The notes under the pieces were generated by a model. It made no database searches. It saw only the letters and a program-made list of their open reading frames with translations, and was not told where the DNA came from. From positions 824,001-888,000 of the forward strand of contig NC_016935.1 of assembly GCF_000250655.1 (NCBI RefSeq): a DNA stretch of 64,000 bases. Reading direction: 5' to 3'. Positions 48,873 to 58,655 of this stretch are shown here, in pieces (the stretch's first letter is position 1; each line of letters opens with the position of its first letter). A program made the translations under genes and the position numbers. The DNA is from Paenibacillus mucilaginosus 3016 (lineage in GTDB: Bacteria > Bacillota > Bacilli > Paenibacillales > NBRC-103111).

Positions 48873-50687
48873 TGGCACATCTGGAGATACCTGAGGTGCT
48901 GACGGCGGCTTGGCTGCGGGAAAAATACAGGGCCCGCGAGCTGACGCCGGAGTCGGTGATCGCGGAGGTGTTGAAGCGCTCGGCAGCGGATGCCCTGATG
49001 AACATCTGGATCACGCCGCCGGCCCTTGAGACTCTTCGTCCCTATCTTGAACGTCTTGCGGAGCTGGATCCGGAGCTCTATCCGCTGTGGGGCATCCCCT
49101 TCGCGGTGAAGGACAACATCGACGTAGCGGGCGTGCCGACGACGGCAGCCTGCGCCGAATTCGCTTACACGCCGGACGCGCATGCCGCTGTTGTCGAGCG
49201 GCTCGTGGCCGCGGGGGCCATCCCGCTTGGCAAGACGAACCTCGACCAGTTCGCGACAGGCCTGGTCGGCACGCGCAGCCCTTACGGCGAGACGCGCAAC
49301 GCGCTGCGCCCCGAGCTCATCAGCGGCGGCTCCTCGTCCGGCTCGGCGGTGGCTGTGGCACGCGGGCAGGCTGTCTTCGCGCTTGGCACGGACACGGCAG
49401 GCTCGGGCCGCGTGCCGGCCGCGCTGCACGGCCTCGTCGGCTGGAAGCCGAGTCTCGGGGCCTGGCCGACGCTGGGCGTCGTGCCGGCCTGCGCCAGCCT
49501 CGACTGCGTGACCGTATTCGCGCACAGCCTGGATGACGCGCTGCTCGTGGACCGCGCGGTGCGCGGCGTCCATGACGCGGACCCGTGGTCCCGCGAGCTG
49601 CCTGATCCGCTGCCGAAGCTTCCTGCGAGGCTGCTCCTGCCGAAGGGTGAGCTCGGCTTCTACGGCCCCTTCGCGGAGGGCTACCGCGCAGCTTGGGGGG
49701 GCAGCACGGGAGCGGGCGCTCTCGCTGGGTCTGGTGGTGGAAGAGGTCGAGACGGAGCTCTTCGCCCAAGCGGCGGCGATCCTCTACGAAGGGCCTTGGG
49801 TGGCCGAGCGCTGGGCGGACCTTGGGGGCTTCGTGGAGTCCCATCCGGGAGCGGCCTTCCCGGTGACGGAGAAGATTCTGCGGACAGGGGCTTCCGCCGA
49901 GTATGACGCCGCTTCCGTGTTCCGGGCCATGCACCGGCTCCAGTCTTATAAGCTGGAAGCTCGGCGGCTGCTGCAGGATGCGGTGCTCCTCATGCCGACG
50001 GCCGGAGGTACCTGGACCCGTGACGCAGTCCGGGAGGATCCGGTAGGTGCCAACCGCGACATGGGGCGCTACACGAACCACTGCAACCTGCTCGATCTGT
50101 GCGCGATCGCTGTTCCGGCCGGAGAAGCCGAGGAGCGGACGCCGTTCGGTGTGACGCTTTTCGCGCTCGCGGAGAATGAAGGGCTGATCGGGGCGGCGGC
50201 TGAGGCTTTCCTGGCCGGTAGTGCGGGCGGGGAACGGGATGCTGCTCGCGATGCTGCGTCGTCTGCGGCCGGCACTGCAGCGTCAACCGGTGAGCCGCGC
50301 CCGGGAACGACGCTGGTGGCCGTCTGCGGCCTCCACATGCGGGGCTTCCCGCTGGAGAAGCAGATGCTGGAGTGCGGCGCGGTCTTCATCCGTGAGGCGC
50401 TGAGTGCGCCGAAGTATCAGCTTGTGAAGTTGCCGACCGTACCGGCGAAGCCGGGGATGATCAAGCGGCCGGCGGGCGGGGCTGCCATTCAGTTGGAGGT
50501 TTGGGAGATGCCGCTGGTGTCGTTCGGTTCCTTCACAGCCGGGATTCCCGCGCCGCTCGGCATTGGCAAGGTGGAGCTGGAGGACGGGACCGAGGTGCCG
50601 GGCTTCGTGTGCGAGGCTTATGCCGCAGCGGATGCCGAGGATATCACAGCCTCAGGCGGATGGCGTTTTGTGACTGCAGCGGGCTGA
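48872..50687 (+). CDS. atzF: allophanate hydrolase, amidase-signature family (frameshifted)
   Basis: About 604 residues expected. The amidase triad is visible in the first frame: K80 (FAVKDNIDVAG), S154 (GGSSSGS) and S178 (GTDTAGSGR). At 49695-49701 there is a run of seven G. One extra G shifts the frame, and the expected continuation (AARERALSLGLVVEEVETEL, then AAILYEGPWVAERWADLGGF) is in the next frame to TGA 50687. The C-terminal domain (YQLVKLPTVPAKPGMIKRPA, then PLVSFGSFTAGIPAPLGIGK) is typical of the AtzF/DUR1 C-terminus, which helps decarboxylation. It hydrolyses allophanate to ammonium and CO2, the last step of guanidine use. Confidence 0.88.
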
Positions 50688-50791
50688 GCCGGTTTGTTTT
50701 GGAGGACCGGCGGACCACCCTGCGAAAAGGAATACAGAGCTTCAATGGGTAGAATGGCGGGATGCGGATCAACGAGTCTGCATCCTGGAAT

Positions 50792-50819
50792 GCCTCCGGC
50801 TGCGGCGGGAGGCTTTTTG
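50792..50819 (+). terminator. terminator of the guanidine degradation operon
   Basis: GCCTCC/GGAGGC stem with a 10-nt loop, followed by TTTTT. A second hairpin, GGATGC/GCATCC, lies just upstream (about 50760-50785). From 50820 to about 51127 I see no gene. Confidence 0.8.
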
Positions 50820-51151
50820 AACGATCAGAAAGGATATCTCGCTTTAGCTCGATTCGGCAATCGGATATTTTTATCAATGTGCATGGTCTTTGATGGACGG
50901 CGATGCCGTTTATCCTGGCTGCGGCGTATGGGTTTCGGGTCTCTTTGGCTTGGGATGTAGGGACGCGGCTATTTTATGAAGAAAGGCAGAGGCGTTGTTC
51001 TTCTCTGCTGTCTGTTTGCGTTCGGACTCTCTGCCGCTGCCTTGCGAGCGGTGCGCCGGGGCGGTGCCTTTTGTGCCGAAACTTGCTACAATAAGGGCAA
51101 GGAAGCCGCGGCACGGGCGGCGGCAGGAGACAGAAGGAGAATGATTCGCAG

Positions 51152-51697
51152 ATGAACAGCACCCCGCAGGATAGAGCAGTATTGGAAGAGCAGGCACGCC
51201 GGACCTTGGCATTGAACCCGGATGTCGTATTCGGCGAAGTGATGACGATGGAGATTGCGCCGGAGGACGCGCCGTTATGGCTCCGCTTCACCTCGGAATG
51301 GGGAGGGGCGCTCTACCTCCTTGACGAGACGAATGCCAAGCGGCATGAGAGAGGCATGATCGGCGACGAGGCTTTCGAGTATAACCGGCGGACGTACCGG
51401 CTCGGTTTGATTACGCTGAGCGGTCTCTATGACCGTCTTAAGGGATGGCAGGAAGGGGAGGGGAAGGTGCGTCCGTTTGCCTTTGCGATGAACAGCCTGG
51501 ACTGCTATTTCGTGCCGGCCTACCTGGCCGATTACAGCCGGGTGCACGAGGCGGGCAAGGAGGTCTGCGATGCGTTCATCGCGGAAGTCATGCACAGGCT
51601 GGACGGCGGTGACGAGGTGCGTAAGGAATTCGAGGCGCTCGACGTGCTGGTGGGCGAGTATGTCCGCGGCATTCATCTGTATGCCCGGGGCCAATGA
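51152..51697 (+). CDS. hypothetical protein (181 aa)
   Basis: A cytoplasmic-looking protein beginning MNSTPQDRAVLEEQARRTLA, with no membrane helix or signal peptide. It includes FGEVMTMEIAPEDAPLWLRF, YNRRTYRLGLITLSGLYDRL and FAMNSLDCYFVPAYLADYSR. I do not recognise a family. AAGGAG lies about 12-17 bases upstream of ATG 51152. It is between the guanidine operon and the nitrate cluster, transcribed alone, with a terminator downstream. Confidence 0.7.
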   Translation: MNSTPQDRAVLEEQARRTLALNPDVVFGEVMTMEIAPEDAPLWLRFTSEWGGALYLLDETNAKRHERGMIGDEAFEYNRRTYRLGLITLSGLYDRLKGWQEGEGKVRPFAFAMNSLDCYFVPAYLADYSRVHEAGKEVCDAFIAEVMHRLDGGDEVRKEFEALDVLVGEYVRGIHLYARGQ

Positions 51698-51779
51698 CGG
51701 TTCGGTCGGAAGGCAGGTATGCGGGTTTGCAGGCAGGTACGCTCCCGTTGGATGAGTCTGAACGGTTGTCCCATTAGTA

Positions 51780-51815
51780 GAGTATCCCTTTGGTAAAGGG
51801 GTGCTCTTTCTTTTG
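51780..51815. terminator. terminator in repeat copy 1
   Basis: GAG-T-ATCCCTTT / AAAGGGGT-G-CTC with loop GGT, followed by TTTCTTTTG. Confidence 0.75.
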
Positions 51816-51897
51816 TTTGGGCCGTGGAGACGGGGGGCAGGTATGCAGGCAGGCGCGGCTCTCCTTTGGATGAGCTTGAACGGTTGTCCCATTAGTA

Positions 51898-51931
51898 GAG
51901 TATCCCTTTGGTAAAGGGATGCTCTTTTTTT
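51898..51931. terminator. terminator in repeat copy 2
   Basis: GAG-T-ATCCCTTT / AAAGGGAT-G-CTC with loop GGT, followed by seven T residues. Confidence 0.8.
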
Positions 51932-51959
51932 GTTGGGCCGTGGAGACGGGAGGGGACAC

Positions 51960-52250
51960 GTTCGTTGGAGTGAACTAATATAACACAAGTTCGCGATTTT
52001 TAGGATGAAGATGGGACTAATGGGTATTAGATTTTTGATTAAGAAATCGCTTACCATCGTTATAAACGAATTATAAATGGTCTTAAACTGTTAAATGTTC
52101 GCTTTTAATAATTCTTTTATATTTATAGGCTAAATTTTAATCCGACAGTATTGAAAAAAGTGAACAATTCCATTAGAGTAAAGGGTAATTATTTCTGTAA
52201 TGTTTTCTGACATAAATAAATGGCTTGTCCACAAAGCTAGGAATTACATG
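51960..52250. promoter_or_regulatory. AT-rich regulatory region of the nitrate cluster
   Basis: No gene seen. The stretch is AT-rich, unlike the flanking DNA, and contains several TTATAA/TATTTATA-like sequences. It contains the GlnR/TnrA box at 52196-52212. Confidence 0.55.
52196..52212. promoter_or_regulatory. GlnR/TnrA box upstream of the nitrate cluster
   Basis: TGTAATGTTTTCTGACA fits the TGT-N-A-N7-T-N-ACA consensus exactly. It ends 79 bp upstream of the transporter start at 52292. TnrA in Bacillus activates nitrate genes from sites of this kind. Confidence 0.75.
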
Positions 52251-52291
52251 ACATGAAGTGTAATAAATCATCTGCAAAGGGGATTCGATTC

Positions 52292-53473
52292 ATGAAACAG
52301 CGACGCCCGGCCTTGGCTTTAGGATTGTCCACGCTCGCCATGGCTTCTTCCTTTATGGTGTGGAATGTATTCTCGCCGATCGCAGGCTCCCTGCGGGAGG
52401 CGTTCGGTCTTACCGCTCTGCAGCAGAGTGTGCTCGTTGCAGCGCCCGTGCTGCTCGGATCGGTCATGCGCTTTCCGATGGGCATCTTCACGGACCGCTT
52501 CGGCGGGCGCAGGGTGTTCACGTCGCTGCTTCTGTTTCTGGTGCTGCCGCTGCTGCTCACTCCTTTCGTTTCCTCTTATGCGACGCTTCTGCTCTCCGCT
52601 TTTCTCCTGGGGATGGCGGGCACGGCTTTCTCCGTCTCGATGACCTATGTCTCGAAGTGGTATCCGCCGCAGAAGCAGGGCCTGGTGCTGGGTCTTGCGG
52701 GTCTTGGCAACCTGGGCGTGGCGATGTCGAGCTTCCTCGTTCCGCTCGTCTACAGGCAGTACGGACTGCCCGGCGTGTTCTACGGTCTGGCCGGATTGAT
52801 TCTCGTCACCGCCGCTCTCTTCCGCTGGGGAGCCGGGGAACTCCCGCTTCCGGAGAAGAAACAGACGGTGCAGGAGTCTCTGAAGGTGCTGCGGTTCCGC
52901 TCGACGTGGCTGCTGTCCTTGTTTTATTTTCTGACCTTCGGCGGATTCGTGGCTTTCAGCGTGTACCTTCCGACCTTGCTCAAGGAGCTGTTCGGCATGG
53001 CGGCGGCGGATGCGGGACTTGCAACGGCAGGCTTTGTAGCGGCAGCGACGTTCATCCGGCCGCTCGGGGGATACCTGGCCGACCGGATCGGTTCGCGGCA
53101 GGTGCTGCTGGGCGTGTTCATAGGGATAGCGGGAGCCGCGCTGCTGCTGGCTTTCTCGCTCAAGGACTTCCGGATCTTCGCGGCAGGCTGTCTGCTGGCC
53201 GGCCTGTGCTTCGGACTCGGGAACGGTGCGGTGTTCAAAATGGTGCCGGAGATCGCTCCCGGACATACCGGGGCGGTGACCGGGGTGGTGGGAGCCGCGG
53301 GCGGTGTAGGCGGATTTTTCCCTCCGATTGTGCTTGGGCTGCTGCGGGACAGCGGCGGGACCTATATGCCGGGCTTCGTTCTGCTGGCGCTGTTCGCATG
53401 TATCTGTCTATGGTTGAACGGGGCAGGACGCCGGATGAAGGAGCGCGAGCCTGCGAAGGTATCGGCGGCTTGA
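52292..53473 (+). CDS. nasA: nitrate/nitrite transporter, NarK/NasA (MFS) family
   Basis: A 393-residue MFS carrier with about 12 helices. NNP-family features: MGIFTDRFGGRRVFTSLLLF, FSVSMTYVSKWYPPQKQGLV, GLGNLGVAMSSFLVPLV and GLGNGAVFKMVPEIAPGHTG. I start at ATG 52292 because AAAGGGG lies about 9 bases upstream; the frame is open to 52253. It is the first gene of a block with NasB-like and NasC-like genes, so uptake of nitrate for assimilation is its likely role. Confidence 0.9.
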   Translation: MKQRRPALALGLSTLAMASSFMVWNVFSPIAGSLREAFGLTALQQSVLVAAPVLLGSVMRFPMGIFTDRFGGRRVFTSLLLFLVLPLLLTPFVSSYATLLLSAFLLGMAGTAFSVSMTYVSKWYPPQKQGLVLGLAGLGNLGVAMSSFLVPLVYRQYGLPGVFYGLAGLILVTAALFRWGAGELPLPEKKQTVQESLKVLRFRSTWLLSLFYFLTFGGFVAFSVYLPTLLKELFGMAAADAGLATAGFVAAATFIRPLGGYLADRIGSRQVLLGVFIGIAGAALLLAFSLKDFRIFAAGCLLAGLCFGLGNGAVFKMVPEIAPGHTGAVTGVVGAAGGVGGFFPPIVLGLLRDSGGTYMPGFVLLALFACICLWLNGAGRRMKEREPAKVSAA

Positions 53474-53572
53474 AGCGTGAGGGTTCAACGCGTTAGTACG
53501 GGTGTGACGTAAAGAAACCTGACCTATAGATAGAAGAACGGATAAGAGATGGATCAACGGGAGGCGATGAAG

Positions 53573-55943
53573 ATGAGTAAACCCAGAATTGTGCTTGTCG
53601 GCGGCGGGATGGCAGGCGTGCGCTGTCTTGAAGAGATTCTGAAGCTGGCGCCGGGACGCTTTGATATGACGGTGATCGGCAGCGAGATTCACCCGAACTA
53701 CAACCGGATTCTGCTCTCCAAGGTGCTGCAGGGCGATACGCGGGTGGAGGACATTACCTTGAACAGCCGGGAGTGGTTCGAGGCCAATGGCATCCGGCTC
53801 ATCACGGGGGAGACCGTGGTCCAGGCGGATACGAAGCGGCGCCGCATCCTGACCGACAAAGGCCGGACGGCGGAGTACGATTATCTCATCCTCGCGACAG
53901 GTTCCCTGCCCTTCATGCTCCCGATTCCGGGGGCGGCGAAGCAGGGGGTGACGGCCTTCCGGGATATCGAAGACTGCCGGCGCATGATCGAGGCGGCGAA
54001 GACGTGCCGCAAGGCGGTTGTCATCGGCGGCGGTCTGCTCGGGCTGGAAGCGGCCCGCGGACTGCTTAATCTCGGGATGGAGGTCGATGTGGTCCACCTC
54101 AATCCGTATCTGATGGAGCGGCAGCTCGACCCTACGGCATCCCGGATGCTGAAGAAAGAGCTGGAAGGACAGGGCATGCGGTTCCTGCTCGAGAAGTCGT
54201 CCCAGGAGATTCTCGGCAGCGAGCGTGTGACGGGCTTGAAGTTCACGGACGGCACCCAGACGGCGGCCGACCTGATCGTTATGGCGGTTGGTGTGAGACC
54301 GAACGTGGGCTTGGCCAAAGACAGCGGTATTGAGACGGGACGCGGAATTCTCGTCAACGACTATATGGAGACCGGCACGCCGGGCGTCTATGCGGTCGGC
54401 GAATGCGCGGAGCACCGCGGCATCGTGTACGGGCTCGTGGCCCCGCTGTACGAGCAGGGCAAGGGTGCTGGCGCAGCGGATCTGCGGCACCGCTTCGGAG
54501 GAGGAGGGGTACCAGGGCTCAATTCTGGCGACCCAGCTGAAGGTGTCCGGCGTCGAGGTGTTCTCGGCCGGGGACATCGCCGATACGGACGAAACGGAGT
54601 CTCTGCAGCACTATGACGGCATCCGGGGCGTGTACCGCAAAATCTGGGTGCGCGGACGGCGGATCACCGGTGCGGTGCTCTATGGGGATGCCAGTGAAGG
54701 CACAAAGCTGCTTGGGTATATCAAGCAGGGGGCGGATGTGTCCGTCCTTGAGGAGAAGCCGGCCGGAGCTGCGGAAGGCGCACAGGATGCCTATCTCTGC
54801 GCGATGGCGGACAGCGAGACGGTCTGCTCCTGCAACGGGGTGACCAAGGGCAGCATCGTCCGGGCGGTGCGTGAGCAGGGGCTCGAGACCTTCGAGGAGG
54901 TCCGCAGCTGTACGAAGGCATCCAGCTCCTGCGGGGGCTGCAAGCCGCTCGTCTCAGCGCTGCTGGCCTACACCCTGGCGAATGCGGAAGGGCCCGGGGC
55001 CGAGGCGGAGCCGGTCTGCGGCTGCACGGATCTGAGCCGGGAAGCGCTGCGCGAAGCGGTTACGGCGCAGACCTGGACGTCGGCTGCCGAGGCGATGCAG
55101 GCGCTCGGCTGGCGGACGCCGGACGGCTGCGCGGACTGCCGCCCGGCCGTACGCTACTACGCGGGGCTCGGGCAGCCGGCTGCAGCCGAAGTGCCTGCCG
55201 CCGGCAGGCTGGCGGACGGCACCTATGCCGTCATCCCTCGCCTCTACGGCGGGCAGGCCGGTGCCAAGGAGCTGCGGCGCATTGCGGAGGCGATGGAACG
55301 CCACGGCATCCCGCGCGCCAAGCTCTCCGGCGACGGGCAGCTTCAGCTGCTGGGCGTTCCGGCGGCGAAGGTGCGCGAGGTGGCCTCGGACCTGAAGCTG
55401 CCGACGGTCGTATCCGCGTCGGGCCTGGCGGTAGGCTCCGTCACCTCCTGCACCGGCCTCGGGCATGACCCGTCCGCGATGCAGGACTCGGCGGGCATGG
55501 CCGCGGGGCTCGAGGAGGCGGTGGAAGGGCTGCAGCTGCCGGCCAGGGTGCGTATTGCCGTATCCGGCAGCCCGCTGCACCGGGCCGAGACGCTGACCCG
55601 GGATCTCGGCCTCGCCGGCACGCCGGATGGCTGGGAGATCTATGTCGGGGGCAGCGCGCAGGCGCAGGTGAAGGGCGGCCAGCTGCTCTGCACGGAGAGC
55701 AGCGGGGAGCGGGCGGTGGAGATCGCCGCCGCTTTCCTGCAGTGGTACCGCGAAGAGGCTTACTATGGCGAGACAGCCGGGGAGTGGGTCGACCGGGTCG
55801 GTCTGCTGCCGCTGAGGGAAGGCCTCTTCCATCCGGAGCGCCGCGGGGAGCTGGTCCAGCGGCTGCTCGAAGAGCGGCTGCGGGCCGCAGCCGCGGAAGC
55901 ACGGCATTCGAATAAGCGGAATGAAGCCGCAGTAGGCAGGTGA
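53573..55943 (+). CDS. nasB: assimilatory nitrate reductase electron-transfer subunit, NasB-like (frameshifted)
   Basis: About 789 residues expected. Start at ATG 53573, 8 bases after GGGAGG; ATGs at 53549 and 53567 are less likely. The N-terminal FAD/NAD(P)H domain has IVLVGGGMAGVRCLEEI, ILATGSLPFMLPIPGA and VVIGGGLLGLEAARG. At 54463-54465 one extra G shifts the frame; after the shift the expected VLAQRICGTASEEEGYQGSI and VFSAGDIADTDE follow. Two BFD-type [2Fe-2S] modules (CSCNGVTKGSIVRAV...SSCGGCKP and CGCTDLSREALREAV...DGCADCRP) and a nitrite/sulfite-reductase-like ferredoxin domain complete the protein. It carries electrons from NAD(P)H to the catalytic subunit encoded next. Confidence 0.85.
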
Positions 55944-55948
55944 TCGGA

Positions 55949-58093
55949 ATGAAACCCATCGGACCGGTATTGGAAGCGGGGAGGAGCACATCTCCCCTGG
56001 TCATGGATACGCAGTGCCCTTTCTGCAGCGTGCAGTGCAAGATGCGGATCACTGGGGAATTCGACGGCAAACGGATGAATTATACGGTCGAGGGGCAGCC
56101 CAATGCGGCTTCGGAGGGACGGCTCTGCGTCAAAGGGATGAATGCCTACCAGCATGCCTTGAGCAGCGAGCGGATTCTCCATCCGATGCGCCGTCTGCCG
56201 GACGGCACCTTCGAGCGCATAACCTGGAAAGAGGCGTACCAGGAGATCGCCCGCCGTTTTTACGAGATTCAGCGCGGTTTCGGCAGCGATGCCGTCGGAG
56301 TGTACGGCGGCGGGTCCCTGACGAACGAGTCCGCCTACCTGCTGGGCAAGTTCGCCCGGGTCGCCCTGCGGACGAAGTATATCGATTATAACGGCCGGTT
56401 CTGTATGTCGGCGGCGGCCTCGGCGGGGAACAAGGCGCTCGGCATGGACCGGGGGCTGACGAATCCGCTCTCCGACATCCCGCTGGCGAAGTGCATCATC
56501 CTGGCCGGCACCAACATTGCCGAATGCCAGCCGACCCTGATGCCTTACTTCACGAGAGCGAAGGAGCAGGGGGCGTTCATTATCGCCATCGATCCGCGGG
56601 AAACGGCAACGACGCAGATGGCCGATCTTCACCTGCAGGTGAAGCCGGGCATGGATGCCGCACTGGCCAACGGGCTGCTCAAAGTCATCCTGGACGAGGG
56701 CTTGACCGACCCGGCATTCGTAGAGGGCCGCACGCGCGGCTTCACGGAGCTGGCGGCGCATCTGGAAGCCATGGATCTCGGCGTCATCGCTGGGATGACC
56801 GGCGTTCCGGCGGAGCTTATCCGCCGTGCCGCTTCCGCTTATGGCCGGGCTTCTACCGGCATGGTGTTCACCGCCCGCGGCGTGGAGCAGCAGACGGACG
56901 GCTATATGGCAGTCCGTAACTTCCTGAATCTGGTGCTCGTCACAGGCAAAATCGGCCGTCCGGGCTGCGGCTACGGCGCCGTTACCGGCCAAGGCAACGG
57001 GCAGGGGGGACGCGAGCACGGGCAGAAGGCGGACCAGCTGCCGGGCTACCGGCTCATCGAGAATGCGGCGGACCGGGCCTATGTGGCCGGTGTCTGGGGC
57101 ATTGATCCTTCTGAGCTGCCCGGCAAGGGTGTGTCGGCCTACGAGATGATGGAGAAGGTGCATGACAGGGAGATCCGGGCCCTGTTCCTGATGGGCTCGA
57201 ACCCGATCGTCTCCAACCCCAATGCAGTCTTCGTCGAAGAAGGCTTGAAGAAGCTCGACTTCCTGGTGGTCGCGGACATGCTTATGTCCGAAACCGCGAA
57301 GATGGCGGACATCCTCCTGCCGGCCTCGGCCTATCTCGAGAACGAAGGAACCCTGACGAATCTCGAAGGCCGCGTTCTTCTGCGGGAAGCCGCCCGCGAG
57401 GTGCCGGGGGAAGTGCAGCATGACTGGCAGATCCTGTGCGGGGTGGCCTCGGTGCTCGGCAGGGGCCGGTACTTCGGGTTCCGTTCGGCAGAGGAGATCT
57501 TCGATGAGCTGCGGCATGCGTCCCGCGGCGGGGCGGCGGACTATTACGGCATCACGTACGACCGGCTGCGCCGGGAAGGCGGCGTCTACTGGCCGTGTCC
57601 TTCTCCGGACGAAGCGAACTCGGGGCGTCTGTTCGAGGAGACGTTCGCCCATGGCGACGGGCTCGCTGAGCTGCTGCCGGTGGACAGCCGCTTCCCGGTG
57701 GAGACGGCCTGCAGCGAGTATCCCCTTTACCTGACGACAGGAAGGGTGCTCTCCCATTATTTGACCGGGGTGCAGACCCGCCGCAGCCCGTCTCTTGCCG
57801 CAAGGGAGATCGAGACGTTCGCGGAGCTGCATCCACGCACGGCCCGCCGCTTCAAGATTGGCGAGGGGGCGCTCATTGTGCTGGAGACCCGCAGGGGAAC
57901 CATGACGGCGCGCACCCGGCTCCATACGGGCATCCGCGAGGATACGGTATTCGTGCCGATGCACTGGGGGGACGGCCAGAACGTGAACCGGCTCACCCAT
58001 CCGGCGCTCGATCCGGTGTGCCGCATGCCGGGCTTCAAGGTCTGCGCCGTGCGGGTGGAGCCGCTGGTGACCGCGCGTGCCGATGATTTGTAA
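55949..58093 (+). CDS. nasC: assimilatory nitrate reductase catalytic subunit, NasC-like
   Basis: A 714-residue molybdopterin enzyme. [4Fe-4S] ligands C23, C26, C30 and C60 (CPFCSVQC, GRLCVKG). The probable molybdenum ligand is C152 in NGRFCMSAAAS. It also has ILAGTNIAECQPTLMPYFTR, GCGYGAVTGQGNGQGGREHG with QKADQLPGYR, and a C-terminal dinucleotide-binding domain with LTTGRVLSHYLTGVQTRRSP. It reduces nitrate to nitrite in the cytoplasm. ATG 55949 is 5 bp after the stop of the electron-transfer gene. No nitrite reductase gene lies in the window. Confidence 0.92.
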   Translation: MKPIGPVLEAGRSTSPLVMDTQCPFCSVQCKMRITGEFDGKRMNYTVEGQPNAASEGRLCVKGMNAYQHALSSERILHPMRRLPDGTFERITWKEAYQEIARRFYEIQRGFGSDAVGVYGGGSLTNESAYLLGKFARVALRTKYIDYNGRFCMSAAASAGNKALGMDRGLTNPLSDIPLAKCIILAGTNIAECQPTLMPYFTRAKEQGAFIIAIDPRETATTQMADLHLQVKPGMDAALANGLLKVILDEGLTDPAFVEGRTRGFTELAAHLEAMDLGVIAGMTGVPAELIRRAASAYGRASTGMVFTARGVEQQTDGYMAVRNFLNLVLVTGKIGRPGCGYGAVTGQGNGQGGREHGQKADQLPGYRLIENAADRAYVAGVWGIDPSELPGKGVSAYEMMEKVHDREIRALFLMGSNPIVSNPNAVFVEEGLKKLDFLVVADMLMSETAKMADILLPASAYLENEGTLTNLEGRVLLREAAREVPGEVQHDWQILCGVASVLGRGRYFGFRSAEEIFDELRHASRGGAADYYGITYDRLRREGGVYWPCPSPDEANSGRLFEETFAHGDGLAELLPVDSRFPVETACSEYPLYLTTGRVLSHYLTGVQTRRSPSLAAREIETFAELHPRTARRFKIGEGALIVLETRRGTMTARTRLHTGIREDTVFVPMHWGDGQNVNRLTHPALDPVCRMPGFKVCAVRVEPLVTARADDL

Positions 58094-58117
58094 CGCTTGG
58101 AGAGGGACATAGGGAAG

Positions 58118-58152
58118 GCCGTACCGGAAGTAAATCCGGTACGGCTTTTTTT
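58118..58152 (+). terminator. terminator of the nitrate operon
   Basis: Perfect 11-bp stem GCCGTACCGGA / TCCGGTACGGC, loop AGTAAA, then seven T residues. Confidence 0.93.
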
Positions 58153-58335
58153 GGGCGTTGATGAGTAAAGGGAAGTAGGAGACGGTACACGGCACCAGCA
58201 CCGGCGAACCAAGGCCGCCACTGGAGCGCGGCTTTCACTCCAGCGGCCGATCACGACACGCATCACCATAACCGTAAGAACCCGTGCCTGGCCCGCTCGC
58301 GACCCAGATATCTCACATCTGGCCCCATACCGCGG

Positions 58336-58594
58336 GATGAAATCACAGGTGCCTGGCCACTCACACCGGCGAGATGAAATTACAGGTGCCCAGCCACCCA
58401 CAGCGGCGGGATGAAATCACAGTTACCCAGCCACCCACAGCGGCGGGATGAAATCACAGGTGCCCGGCCACTCACAACGGCGAGATGAAATCACAGGTGC
58501 CCGGCCACCCACACCGGCGAGATGAAATCACAGGTGCCCAGCCACCCACAGCAGCGAGATGAAATCACAGGTGCCCAGCCACCCACAGCGGCGA
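58336..58594. repeat. 37-bp minisatellite, seven units
   Basis: Units beginning GATGAAATCACAGGTGCC start at 58336, 58373, 58410, 58447, 58484, 58521 and 58558, exactly 37 bp apart. They vary at a few positions in the second half (GGCCACTCACAACGGC versus AGCCACCCACAGCGGC). There are no unique spacers. The region from 58153 to 58335 shows no gene. Confidence 0.92.
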
Positions 58595-58655
58595 CCCCAA
58601 ACCACCGACGCCCGGCGTCCACACCAGTCCCCACGCATGGTTCCCAAATTTTTTT

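Larger units (their letters stand above)
51716..51945. repeat. two ~118-bp tandem copies, each containing a terminator
   Basis: The stretch GCAGGTATGC...GGATGAG(T/C)(C/T)TGAACGGTTGTCCCATTAGTAGAGTATCCC...GGGCCGTGGAGACGGG occurs twice, with terminator stems 118 bp apart (51780 and 51898). Copy 1 ends near 51828 and copy 2 near 51949. No gene is apparent. Confidence 0.8.

Noticed and set aside
45168-48878. A 1,236-residue minus-strand gene opposite the carboxylase
   Set aside because: It is a mirror frame of a strongly conserved biotin carboxylase in GC-rich DNA. It encodes no recognisable domain.
58336-58594. CRISPR array
   Set aside because: The 37-bp units abut directly with no unique spacers, and no cas genes are present. 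It is a minisatellite.
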